From contig JARRRL010000231.1 in assembly GCA_037380725.1 (NCBI GenBank), forward strand, positions 1 to 15,518: DNA of 15,518 bases, in the 5' to 3' direction. The stretch comes from JARRRL01 sp037380725. GTDB taxonomy: Bacteria > Pseudomonadota > Gammaproteobacteria > Pseudomonadales > JANQJO01. Below the pieces are notes generated by a model. That model was not told the origin of the DNA. It searched no databases and was given only the letters and a program-made list of their open reading frames with translations. The position numbers and the translations under genes are program-made. Positions 1 through 6,856 of this stretch are shown one piece after another; within the stretch, counting starts at the first letter, position 1; each line of letters starts with the position of its first letter.

Positions 1-68
1 TAGCAAGTTACTTTGGCAAAAAACAAAGCCGCGATGTGCTAGAGGTCAGGTGGAGCGCCTTGTTGTGT
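1..68 (+). other. Partial attC recombination site (3' half)
   Basis: The 3' side of an integron attC site is visible: a GGAGC block (52-56, likely L'), a 5-base spacer GCCTT (57-61) and the core GTTGTGT (62-68, R'). The same pattern (GAGC, GCCTG, GTTATGT) ends the complete attC at 368-447. The 5' arm of this site is not seen and probably lies upstream of the window. Supported mainly by its match to the complete downstream site. Confidence 0.6.
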
Positions 69-441
69 GCTTTATCTTTGCAGGGTTTTCAGATTGTATT
101 GCCTGTTTAATAAAAAAATAATTACCTGACTTTTAGTTGAATTTATGTCGAGTGTTTTTGCAACATGATTGTTAGCAGATTGCTGTATAATTGGTGTCTG
201 ATCTATATACGACGAAGTATTTTCTTGAAAGGAAAGAGACAAGGTTGTTGATTCCTTTTCTTCAATTGACAATGCAGTTAAAACTCTGAATGCATTTATT
301 CTTTGAATAACCTTTCTTGACTATTTGATTTCCATTTATTTTTTGAAACAATTTCGCTTTTATCTACACACAACGTTGAGCTAACTGGCGTGGCGTCGTT
401 TGCCACGTCCAAGCGACAAAGGAGCGTTGTTGAGCGCCTGG
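63..441 (+). mobile_element. Integron gene cassette without a forward ORF
   Basis: Cleavage between G and TT of the two core sites (62/63 and 441/442) defines a 379-bp cassette. Its own start (GTTGTGT at 62-68) is exactly complementary to the R'' box ACACAAC at 368-374 of its attC, as expected for an excisable cassette. It is AT-rich and stop-rich on the forward strand, so no forward gene is present. The only open stretch is a 66-codon minus-strand frame (272-72) from a TTG codon, with no ribosome binding site seen and no recognised domain. It could be a silent cassette or carry a regulatory or RNA element. Confidence 0.6.
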
Positions 442-447
442 TTATGT
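368..447 (+). other. attC: attC site (complete, integron cassette recombination site)
   Basis: Parts in order: R'' ACACAAC (368-374), 5-base unpaired spacer (375-379), L'' GCTAAC (380-385), a variable part with an internal hairpin (GTGGC 390-394 with GCCAC 402-406), L' GTTGAGC (429-435), spacer GCCTG (436-440) and R' GTTATGT (441-447). L'' pairs with L' except for one base missing on the L'' side, the typical extrahelical-base asymmetry that sets strand choice in integron recombination. No integrase gene is in the window; it would lie to the left, or this is a CALIN (attC cluster lacking an integrase). This appears to be the last site of the array. Confidence 0.8.
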
Positions 448-535
448 TGTTGTATTTTTGTATTTATATAGAATGAATGACCAAACACCCCATGTAGCCA
501 AACCATAACCAAAAAGTACGTTTAAAATTTGTCTT

Positions 536-616
536 TCATACAAGACCTTACCTACAATCATACGAGACCTTACCTACCATGAAAGTGATGGCCATGAAAG
601 TCATGAAAGTGATGGT
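536..616 (+). repeat. Two sets of short direct repeats ahead of the EAL gene
   Basis: A 20-bp unit at 536-555 recurs at 558-577 with one mismatch (period 22). Directly after it, CATGAAAGTGATGG at 578-591 recurs at 602-615 (period 24), with a third partial copy CATGAAAGT at 593-601. They sit just upstream of the putative start at 640. They could be binding sites or simple slippage products. The rest of 448-640 shows no gene. Confidence 0.8.
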
Positions 617-639
617 ATCGAGTAAGAGTGTAATGGCCC

Positions 640-2574
640 TTGGCATGCGTCAGACATGTTCAAGTCAACGAAAAGGATGTAGATTTGGAACAGCTTGAGG
701 AACAGATTGACATTCAGAAAGCGCCGTGTACGGAATGTGTGAGTTCCATCCGAGAGATTCAAAGTTTGATTGTCCAGTACGGTATGAATTCTACGGTTGT
801 GCTCAGTCATGTTATGGAGTTGGTATCCGGTATGGTGTACTTGAGGCGCGATGATGGTCAATTTTTGATGGCCAATCACCATACAGGGTATTTTTATGGT
901 CAATCCGTTAAAGACCTGCTTCAGACACCTGGTGCTGACACGATGGCATTGTGCGATGGGGCTCCACAAATGTGGAAGGCGGATGAAGAGGTCATTCGCA
1001 CTGGAAAATTGAAACACCTTGAAGAGCGGGTGCGTAATGCAGCAGGACAGGAATTTTTTTACAGCACAATTAAAATTCCTCATTACTTGCAAGCCGGTGT
1101 GCATTTTGCGGATTTGAAAGACGGCGTGGTGACCGAAAATCTGGTTACGGAAGGCACGAAGGTGGATGCCGTTTTGTCTTTGAGCGTAGACGTGACCGAC
1201 TTGACCTTGGCCACTCGTCAGATTCAAAATCAATATAATTTCGATCCCCTTACGGGCTTGGCGAATCGCAATTTATTGCGTCGACGCACCAAGCAAGCCA
1301 TGGCACACTGCAAGCGCACTTCCTGTATCGGTGCATTGCTGTGTATTGATTTGGATAATTTTCGAGAGATCAACGAAATATTTGGTCACGTGTCGGGAGA
1401 TTTGCTGTTAAAACAAGTGGCGGAGGCGCTCTCGGCGCGCGTGGAGAACCCGGATTATCTGTTGGCGCGTTTCAGTGGCAATCACTTTGCTTTGTTGATG
1501 AAAGAAGCGGCGAGCCGTGAGGACGTGTTTGAATTGGCCGATGGCTTAATTGAGGACTTTGCGGAGCCGTTTATTTTTGATGAGCGTCGCATCGCGGTAA
1601 AAGTCAGCATTGGGGTGAGTTTTTTCCCAGATCAAGCAGACTGTTTTGAAGCCTTGTTGAAAAACACCGAATTGGCCTCGTCGCTGGCTAAGCGGGAGGG
1701 CGGTGGTCGCTGGAGTGTGTTTTCCCCCGAATTAAGCGATTCCGTACAGCGGCGACATCACATCGCTAACCAATTACGCTATGGCATTGAAGCGGATCAA
1801 TTTACCTTGTCTTATCAGCCGATTATCAGTCGAGAAACCGGAGCGGTTGTGGGCATGGAAGCGTTGGTGCGTTGGAACCAACAACACCTGCTTTTCGTAC
1901 ATCCCAGTGAGTTTATCCCGATTGCAGAACAAACGGGTTTAATTATTCCCATTGGGGAATGGGTGATAAAAAGGGCCTTGTTCGAGCAAAAGCGTTGGTT
2001 GGAAGAAAATCCCGGTACGTCCTTAGCGGTGAATCTGTCATCTGTACAGTTTCAGCAACCGGAGTTTGGTCAAAAACTCGCTGCAATCGTGAGTGAGTCT
2101 GGAATTGATCCACGGTGCTTGGAGTTGGAAATTACGGAAAGCACGATCATGAAAGATATAAAAAGTGCGATCAAAACCATGCACGGGTTTCACGAGATGG
2201 GCTTGGGTATCTCGATTGACGATTTTGGTACGGGTTACTCTTCGCTCAGTTATTTGAAGCGCTTTCCAATCAATAAAATAAAAATTGATCGCAGTTTTGT
2301 GCAAGACATGGGGCAGGACAGTGATACGAGAACCATCACGACGACCATCATCAATTTGGGGCACAATTTAGGACTAAAAGTGGTGGCTGAAGGCGTGAGC
2401 AGTGAACAACATGTGTCCCTGCTGGATGAGGCGAAAGTGGATTTCTTACAAGGGTATTACTATTCACGCCCCATGCCCGTCCTTTCCTTCCAGGATTGGG
2501 TCTGTGGGTATTACGCCAGACTGAAGTGCCCGAAAGGCCTTGTGGGAGCATCCGTAGAGGGTCGACCGTTTTGA
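640..2574 (+). CDS. PAS-GGDEF-EAL protein, probable c-di-GMP phosphodiesterase
   Basis: A 644-residue soluble signalling protein with no membrane segment seen. Residues about 52-190 resemble a PAS sensor domain, introduced by a charged helical stretch. The GGDEF domain begins at FDPLTGLANR (201-210), but its signature is SGNHF (279-283), so cyclase activity is probably lost. The EAL domain (about 375-620) keeps its key motifs: EALVRW (407-412), NLSS (465-468), ELEITE (495-500), DDFGTGYSS (527-535), KIDRSF (548-553) and VAEGV (582-586). It should hydrolyse c-di-GMP, with the degenerate GGDEF perhaps binding GTP as a regulator. The start is uncertain: a stop at 631 forces the first codon to 634 or later, leaving TTG at 640. 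The ATG at 633 is out of frame. The next in-frame ATG is at 784. The 5' end may have been altered by the neighbouring cassette array. Confidence 0.85.
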   Translation: MACVRHVQVNEKDVDLEQLEEQIDIQKAPCTECVSSIREIQSLIVQYGMNSTVVLSHVMELVSGMVYLRRDDGQFLMANHHTGYFYGQSVKDLLQTPGADTMALCDGAPQMWKADEEVIRTGKLKHLEERVRNAAGQEFFYSTIKIPHYLQAGVHFADLKDGVVTENLVTEGTKVDAVLSLSVDVTDLTLATRQIQNQYNFDPLTGLANRNLLRRRTKQAMAHCKRTSCIGALLCIDLDNFREINEIFGHVSGDLLLKQVAEALSARVENPDYLLARFSGNHFALLMKEAASREDVFELADGLIEDFAEPFIFDERRIAVKVSIGVSFFPDQADCFEALLKNTELASSLAKREGGGRWSVFSPELSDSVQRRHHIANQLRYGIEADQFTLSYQPIISRETGAVVGMEALVRWNQQHLLFVHPSEFIPIAEQTGLIIPIGEWVIKRALFEQKRWLEENPGTSLAVNLSSVQFQQPEFGQKLAAIVSESGIDPRCLELEITESTIMKDIKSAIKTMHGFHEMGLGISIDDFGTGYSSLSYLKRFPINKIKIDRSFVQDMGQDSDTRTITTTIINLGHNLGLKVVAEGVSSEQHVSLLDEAKVDFLQGYYYSRPMPVLSFQDWVCGYYARLKCPKGLVGASVEGRPF

Positions 2575-2586
2575 GTGGATCACTTG

Positions 2587-2595
2587 TGGTATGAT
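2587..2595 (+). promoter_or_regulatory. Candidate extended -10 promoter for ttcA
   Basis: TGG followed by TATGAT (2590-2595) forms an extended -10 element about 85 bases ahead of the likely ttcA start, just after the EAL gene stop. No clear -35 is seen, which extended -10 promoters can lack. Inferred from sequence alone. Confidence 0.35.
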
Positions 2596-2600
2596 GCGTG

Positions 2601-2660
2601 CCGAAACGTGAACGGGTTGTTCATGTGCAAGTGCTTGGTGACTGACAAGCTGGGTTTCGG
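2601..2660 (+). promoter_or_regulatory. Structured leader ahead of ttcA (possible three-way junction)
   Basis: CCGAAAC (2601-2607) pairs perfectly with GTTTCGG (2654-2660). Between them are two hairpins: ACGTGAAC (2606-2613) with GTTCATGT (2619-2626), one G-U pair, and GCTTG (2633-2637) with CAAGC (2646-2650). Together they give a three-stem fold starting just after the candidate promoter. No riboswitch class is recognised. Confidence 0.35.
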
Positions 2661-2680
2661 TCGAATGGGGTTGTTGAGAC

Positions 2681-3611
2681 GTGAACGAGTTGACATCAGC
2701 GACGCGCGTGGCGGAAGCCGTCACGGATGGTCNNNNNNNNNNNNNNNNNNNNNNNNNNNNNNNNNNNNNNNNNNNNNCTACGACGTGAAGTCGGCAAAGC
2801 CATTGATGATTTTGAGATGATCTCGGCTGGAGATCGTGTGATGGTGTGTATGAGTGGTGGTAAAGATTCGTACACAATGCTGGAAATTTTATTGGGCTTG
2901 CAAAAAAACGCACCGGTATGTTTTGAGGTGGTCGCGGTTAATCTGGACCAGATGCAGCCCGGCTTTCCTCGTGAGGTCTTGCCCGAATACTTGTCGCGAC
3001 GAGGCGTGTCGTTTCACATTGTCACCGAAGACACGTACAGCACCGTTACGCGCGTGATTCCGGAGAATAAAACGTATTGTTCGTTGTGCTCGCGTTTACG
3101 TCGAGGTATTTTGTATCGTACCGCCAAAGCAATTGGTGCAACGAAAATTGCACTGGGTCATCATCGAGATGACATTTTGCAAACGTTTATGATGAATCTG
3201 TTTCATGGTGGTTCTTTGAAGGCCATGCCCGCTAAACTTCGTTCAGATGACGGTCAACACGTTGTCATCCGCCCTTTAGCCTATTGTCGAGAATCGGACA
3301 TTGCGCGTTATGCCAAAGCCATGGCATTCCCCATTATTCCTTGCAATTTGTGTGGTTCTCAGGAAAATCTGGAACGCGTACGTGTGGGCAATCTGTTGCG
3401 GGAGTGGGAAAAGCGTTTCCCTGGACGAATCGAAAACATGTCGCGCGCTTTGGGGAATGTTAAGCCCAGTCACTTAATGGACCGAGACCTGTTTGACTTT
3501 ATCGCTTTAAACAGCACAAGGGATGCGGAATTGGCTGAGTCGAAGCCCGATGCCAAGTCTACGCCACCCTTCGACGCACAACATATTGATGTACACAATA
3601 TTGATGAGTAA
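2681..3611 (+). CDS. ttcA: tRNA 2-thiocytidine(32) synthetase TtcA (start interrupted by N gap)
   Basis: TtcA thiolates cytidine 32 of some tRNAs, using ATP to adenylate the base and an Fe-S cluster. After the gap the frame from 2778 matches TtcA continuously: LRREVGKAI, the PP-loop SGGKDS (2853-2870), CSLCSRLRRGIL and CNLCGS as cysteine pairs, and LGHHRDDILQ. It ends at TAA 3609-3611. The 5' end is broken by 45 Ns (2733-2777). Upstream, GTG at 2681 opens a plausible N-terminus (NELTSATRVAEAVTDG), but that frame and the 2778 frame differ by one base across the gap as drawn, so the gap length is probably arbitrary. E. coli TtcA has about 21 residues before LRR, so the missing piece is short. 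It is convergent with the HAD-UbiA gene. Confidence 0.93.
2733..2777. other. Assembly gap (45 N)
   Basis: Forty-five undetermined bases fall inside the 5' part of ttcA. The reading frame cannot be followed across the gap with this length, so the true distance is not known. Confidence 1.
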
Positions 3612-3640
3612 AAAATAATGTTGATGTGTAAAAAATAATG
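3601..3640 (+). repeat. 20-bp tandem duplication over the ttcA stop
   Basis: The 20-bp block 3601-3620, which contains the ttcA stop, is repeated at 3621-3640 with one mismatch (A to T in the eighth base). On the minus strand each copy gives a TTATTTTTTA tract lying downstream of the HAD-UbiA gene. Confidence 0.9.
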
Positions 3641-3661
3641 TGCACGTGAGGCTGGAGAGCC

Positions 3662-3685
3662 GAGCCGCTTAGACGGCAGCGGCTC
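3662..3685 (-). terminator. GC-rich hairpin at the end of the HAD-UbiA gene
   Basis: GAGCCGC (3662-3668) pairs with GCGGCTC (3679-3685), a 7-bp GC-rich stem that spans the UbiA stop codon (3669-3671). No T run follows immediately; minus-strand T tracts occur about 20-50 bases further on. It lies between two convergent genes, so it could help end transcription, but it is not a textbook intrinsic terminator. Confidence 0.3.
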
Positions 3686-5267
3686 CTAATAACAGCGCGG
3701 CGCAAATGGCCAGAGTCAGTAAACCGCTGGGATCTTTGACAAACAGGACAATGGGTTCGCATTGCAACTCTCCTCGATTCGTCTTAATCCACAAACGTGT
3801 GATCCAGAATAACAGGGCTGGACACAGAAACCACAGTACTTCGGGTGCGGCGTAAAAAGCGTGTGCTTCTGGGCTAGCAATGTAGGAGGCGAGGATAAAA
3901 ACTGCTAAGTAGCCACTGCACGTACCACATTGGGATAAAACGAAGCGATCTTCAGTATGGTAGTCACGATGACGAACTGGATCTTTCTGACCTAATTCGA
4001 GGCGGTTTAGTTCGCTGACACGGTGTGCCAGCACAAAGCTGAGAAAGAAAAAGCCACAAAATCCCAGTAACCAAAATGAGAGAGGTAAGCCGAGGGCATG
4101 CGCGCCTGCAACCACGCGCAAGGCATACTGCGTGGCCAGTACCATGACGTCTAGACAAGCAATGAGCTTCAGTTTCAGCGAGTAAAATAAGGTGAGTGTG
4201 AAATAACCCGCCATGGTCCAAGCAAATGCACTGGGCAGAAGCAAACTGATGATAACGCTGATGCTGAACATTATCCCCATGAGGGTGACGCCGGTGCGTA
4301 AGCAGAGTGTGCCACTGGCAAAGGGACGCTTACGTTTTTCTTTATCTCTGCGGTCTGAATCCAAGTCGCACAAATCATTAAACAAATAGGTTGTCGAAGC
4401 CAAACAAGAAAAAGCGATGAATGCCAAGAGGCTGCTTAAAAAGTTTCCGTCTAGAAATAATGATTGACTGGTAATGGCGGGTAAAAAAACTAAAATGTTT
4501 CTGGACCACAAAGGTGCGCGGCACGCCTTGAGGAGTAAGCGTAGGGAGGTCTCTTGAGCGTGAAAGACCTGATGAAAATTAATAAATGAAAGTTTGTGAA
4601 TCAATTTCGGAGTGGCGTTGGCAAACAAAGCACGACGACAGACTTGCCAGACATATTGATCCTTAATTTCGTTACCGATGTAATCGAAGCCGCCTTTCCC
4701 AAAGCGTTCAACCAACGCGCGAGCCTTGTTGCGACCGGTTAAATTACATTCTTCTGTGGTGGCGAGTACTTCGTTAAATAAGCCAAGGTGATCGGCAATG
4801 CTTCGTGCATACAGTTGGTAGCTGCCCGTCACCAACAGAATGGTGCGACCGGATGCTTTCTTTTCTCGCACGAAGTTTAACACGCTTTTATTAATGGGGA
4901 TTGACGCATAGTCTAAACGCACAAATCGCGCCAATTGGCTTTTGAAATACCCCAGGCCTTTGCGCAACCAAAATGGAAACAGTAGGATGATCCAGGGGCG
5001 AATTTTGATTGCTTTGAGTGCGCTCTCGATGGATAAATCAGAGTGGATCAGCGTGCCATCCAAATCAACACACAGAGGGATGGGATCCACCGTCAGGGTG
5101 TAGTCTTTATGGGTTTCTGACGCATCGTTTGTGGTGTCAGTGTCAGAGTCTTCAGAATCAGTGTGGGAGAGCGCTGAACTGAGTTCTGGCAGCGTCTCTG
5201 GTTTTGCTTCGTTCGTTTCGCTTGTGTTGGGTTTGGCGTTATCGTCTTGGGGTGTGTCACTCATCAT
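3669..5267 (-). CDS. HAD phosphatase-UbiA prenyltransferase fusion protein
   Basis: A 532-residue two-part protein. Residues 1-60 are a Ser/Thr/Asp/Glu-rich low-complexity tail. Residues about 62-220 are a HAD-like hydrolase with DLDGT (68-72, nucleophile and acid), LVTGS (145-149) and GNEIKD (198-203, acidic motif IV). Residues about 240-530 are a polytopic UbiA prenyltransferase: NDLCDLDSD (297-305) is the first Asp-rich motif, and YSLKLKLIACLDV (from 362) is the segment leading to the second. It resembles the UbiA branch that transfers phosphoribose to polyprenyl phosphate (mycobacterial Rv3806c type) more than ubiquinone UbiA. A joint job, prenyl transfer then dephosphorylation, is inference. 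It should be an inner-membrane protein with its HAD domain in the cytosol. The start ATG is one of two in a row; the ribosome binding site is weak. It has its own promoter, separate from tusDCBE upstream. Confidence 0.85.
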   Translation of the reverse strand: MMSDTPQDDNAKPNTSETNEAKPETLPELSSALSHTDSEDSDTDTTNDASETHKDYTLTVDPIPLCVDLDGTLIHSDLSIESALKAIKIRPWIILLFPFWLRKGLGYFKSQLARFVRLDYASIPINKSVLNFVREKKASGRTILLVTGSYQLYARSIADHLGLFNEVLATTEECNLTGRNKARALVERFGKGGFDYIGNEIKDQYVWQVCRRALFANATPKLIHKLSFINFHQVFHAQETSLRLLLKACRAPLWSRNILVFLPAITSQSLFLDGNFLSSLLAFIAFSCLASTTYLFNDLCDLDSDRRDKEKRKRPFASGTLCLRTGVTLMGIMFSISVIISLLLPSAFAWTMAGYFTLTLFYSLKLKLIACLDVMVLATQYALRVVAGAHALGLPLSFWLLGFCGFFFLSFVLAHRVSELNRLELGQKDPVRHRDYHTEDRFVLSQCGTCSGYLAVFILASYIASPEAHAFYAAPEVLWFLCPALLFWITRLWIKTNRGELQCEPIVLFVKDPSGLLTLAICAALLLGAAAV

Positions 5268-5329
5268 CTAAAAGGCCTGCTGTGTTATCGTGGCGCACAT
5301 GCGATCAAACATTGGACTGATAGCGGTGT

Positions 5330-5358
5330 ATCATACCGTTTTATTTGACTGTGGCCAA
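5330..5358 (-). promoter_or_regulatory. Candidate sigma-70 promoter for the HAD-UbiA gene
   Basis: On the minus strand, TTGGCC (5358-5353) and TATGAT (5335-5330) are spaced by 17 bases, about 60 bases ahead of the start at 5267. The -10 is good; the -35 matches four of six bases. Confidence 0.4.
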
Positions 5359-5365
5359 TGACTTA

Positions 5366-5395
5366 TTGTACGCCCACGTTTTGTACGCCCACGTT
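5366..5395 (+). repeat. Perfect 15-bp tandem duplication
   Basis: TTGTACGCCCACGTT occurs at 5366-5380 and again at 5381-5395 with no mismatch, upstream of the candidate HAD-UbiA promoter on the minus strand. Nothing else is recognised in the spacer 5396-5489 apart from the tusE terminator tail. Confidence 0.95.
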
Positions 5396-5489
5396 GCAGG
5401 CTAAGCTTGCATACCTGGGTTGAATGCCCGGATACCTGGCTAGGCTTGAATTTAGGTGCTCAAAACTTAAATTTCGGTTTTCAATATAA

Positions 5490-5912
5490 TCAAAAACAAA
5501 AGGGTGGCTTCGGAAGTCCACCCAGTAAGGCTACCAGACGAGCGGGAGAACCGGGAAACAGAGTTTGAACATATATACTGTTTCCTTTTTCGGTGCCGTA
5601 GTGTTCACGAACCAATTTGACCAGGGCGCGATTGGTGAGGTGTAGCGTGTGCTCCAGGTAAAATTCGCGCGCCAGTTCAATCAACGCTAGGTGTTCGGGT
5701 GTCAGTGTAATCTGGTTCTCGCGCGCACGCATTGCCGCAAATAAAGGCGTCCACGTTAATGGCGTTTGCAAAAAACCATCTGCATCGGTTTGGTCGCAAG
5801 GGTCGCTCAAGGGGGTGAGCGTGTTGTGGTCATGGTGTATGAGTCGATCTACTTTAGGTTCCACTTCAGGTTCCACTTTATGTTCCACTATTGAGCCTTC
5901 GTTCGCTGTCAT
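5490..5912 (-). CDS. tusE: Sulfur-relay protein TusE (DsrC family)
   Basis: TusE accepts persulfide sulfur from the TusBCD complex and passes it to MnmA for 2-thiouridine 34 in tRNA. The core DADGFL ... LTPEHLALIELAREFYLE ... EKGNSIYVQTLFPGSPA ... GLPKPPFCF aligns with E. coli TusE, and the penultimate Cys is the conserved sulfur-carrying residue of the C-terminal arm. With ATG at 5912 it is 140 residues (E. coli 109), because of an N-terminal extension with three VEPE-like repeats. The GTG at 5945 would add 11 residues and overlap tusB by 23 bases; neither start has a good ribosome binding site, so I chose ATG, 10 bases after the tusB stop. It is the last gene of tusDCBE, and its final codons form the terminator. 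Confidence 0.9.
   Translation of the reverse strand: MTANEGSIVEHKVEPEVEPKVDRLIHHDHNTLTPLSDPCDQTDADGFLQTPLTWTPLFAAMRARENQITLTPEHLALIELAREFYLEHTLHLTNRALVKLVREHYGTEKGNSIYVQTLFPGSPARLVALLGGLPKPPFCF
5493..5523 (-). terminator. Intrinsic terminator of tusDCBE, inside the tusE 3' end
   Basis: On the minus strand GGGTGG (5523-5518) pairs with CCACCC (5507-5502), with an inner CTTC/GAAG pairing, followed by TTTTGTTTTTG (5501-5491). Stem and T tract are all coding: they specify GLPKPPFCF up to the stop at 5492-5490. Confidence 0.75.
5856..5889 (-). repeat. Three 12-bp tandem units in the tusE N-terminal extension
   Basis: AGGTTCCACTT at 5856-5866 and 5868-5878, and ATGTTCCACT at 5880-5889, have a period of 12 bases and code for VEPK, VEPE and VEHK. 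The repeats keep the frame. Confidence 0.85.
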
Positions 5913-5922
5913 TTTATCAAAT

Positions 5923-6354
5923 TTACCAACTGATGCTGCGGTCACAGTTCAAGCAGAGTGTAACAAATTGCGCGTAATTAATTGGTTCAATGTGGGTAAA
6001 ACTTGGGTTTATCATTGCTGATTTATCTATCAAATGGTCTGCGCCATTTGACTGTCCCGTTTGAAGCGGTCCCGTTTGAAGCGCTTGGGGTTCCAGGAGC
6101 TCGGGATCGAGCAGGTAGTACCAGGCGCAATGAACCCCAATGCTGGATGGAGATGTTTGAGGTGAGCTGCTTTGTGGGTTGTGTGGCGGATTGGGCTCAT
6201 ATTTGTTATGTAAATTTATGAGATGCACAGCTGATTCGATCAGGAGTATGTGATGAGTGATGTTGCTGTTCTTGTTGATGGCAGAGCGTGTGTGGCGTTG
6301 GAATGCATCGAGCGCATCGGCATCATTGATGATGTGTAAAAGTGTGTGGGACAA
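5923..6354 (-). CDS. tusB: Sulfur-relay protein TusB (DsrH family)
   Basis: TusB is the small DsrH-like subunit of the TusBCD heterohexamer that takes sulfur from TusA. The N-terminus SHTLLHIINDADALDAF and C-terminus INYAQFVTLCLNCDRSISW match TusB ends (HTLHRSPW ... IDYTDFVRLTVKHPSQMAW in E. coli), including the final Trp. The protein is 143 residues against about 95. The extra length is a low-complexity insert in the middle (about residues 48-105), partly made by a 15-bp tandem repeat (LQTGPLQTG). The start is TTG at 6354, supported by GAGGT 7 bases upstream; no ATG is available. It lies 58 bases after tusC and just ahead of tusE. The middle is too divergent for a confident active-site call. 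Confidence 0.8.
   Translation of the reverse strand: MSHTLLHIINDADALDAFQRHTRSAINKNSNITHHILLIESAVHLINLHNKYEPNPPHNPQSSSPQTSPSSIGVHCAWYYLLDPELLEPQALQTGPLQTGQSNGADHLIDKSAMINPSFTHIEPINYAQFVTLCLNCDRSISW
6054..6083 (-). repeat. Perfect 15-bp tandem duplication inside tusB
   Basis: GTCCCGTTTGAAGCG at 6054-6068 is repeated exactly at 6069-6083. It keeps the tusB frame and gives the repeated residues LQTGPLQTG. Confidence 0.95.
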
Positions 6355-6412
6355 CGTTTACCTCGTTTTGACTGAGTGATGATCGCCTGGTACTGGGATG
6401 CTGTAAGGCTGA

Positions 6413-6841
6413 TTAAAATATGAGCGTATGATGCGGTGGGGCGATCAAACGATTTAGTGCTAAAGAGGTGAGTACTTGTATATGCTCGATGTGCATATCG
6501 TCCAGTGTCCTATTCTGCTGATCTAGACTGTTTTCGCAGATCCAAATGGGAGCGAGATCAAAAAGTGGTAATTGGGACAATAAAGCACGGATGTGTGAGG
6601 CGTTGTCACACACAGATAACCCATTTTCCATAAAAAAATCAATTCCTTGATCGGACACCACCAGGTGTGCTTTGTGACCAAATGCGGCGGCGGCTATGCC
6701 AAAATCAAGCGCTTGTTTTAGGGCCATTGGCGTCTCATGTCCACTGCGCAAGAGCACGCAAAACATTGTTGTGCTCGAATCAAGTGCGCTCGAATCAAGT
6801 GGAGGCGTGGGCGTCGTGGGAGGGGATGAGAGGGAGCTCAT
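6413..6841 (-). CDS. tusC: Sulfur-relay protein TusC (DsrF family)
   Basis: TusC is the DsrF-like subunit of TusBCD. The core from TTMFCVLLRSGHETP through LKQALDFGIAAAAFGHKAHLVVSDQGIDFF to LAPIWICENSL and the end HTLIF follows the TusC pattern (E. coli ends DVILRF). An N-terminal extension of about 25 Ser/Thr/Pro-rich residues contains an in-frame 15-bp repeat (LDSSALDSS). The family core starts near the Met coded at 6766. I took ATG at 6841 as start; GTG at 6856, directly abutting the tusD stop, is equally open and would add 5 residues. No convincing ribosome binding site is seen for either, so translation may be coupled to tusD. Confidence 0.85.
   Translation of the reverse strand: MSSLSSPPTTPTPPLDSSALDSSTTMFCVLLRSGHETPMALKQALDFGIAAAAFGHKAHLVVSDQGIDFFMENGLSVCDNASHIRALLSQLPLFDLAPIWICENSLDQQNRTLDDMHIEHIQVLTSLALNRLIAPPHHTLIF
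6773..6801 (-). repeat. 14-bp tandem repeat (period 15) inside tusC
   Basis: GCTCGAATCAAGTG occurs at 6773-6786 and 6788-6801. The copies keep the tusC frame and code for LDSSALDSS in the N-terminal extension. Confidence 0.95.
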
Positions 6842-6856
6842 GGCGGCTTCACTCAC

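Noticed and set aside
72..272. Minus-strand 66-codon frame in the cassette as a real gene
   Set aside because: It starts with TTG, has no ribosome binding site, runs against the usual cassette orientation and shows no known domain. Kept only as a remark.
633..700. ATG at 633 as the start of the EAL gene
   Set aside because: It is in another frame and meets a stop after 21 codons; using it would need a frameshift that nothing else supports.
2601..2660. A second attC after the EAL gene, which would make it a cassette
   Set aside because: The inverted repeat there lacks the GTTRRRY-type core and the 5-base unpaired spacers, so the EAL gene is not a cassette gene on this evidence.
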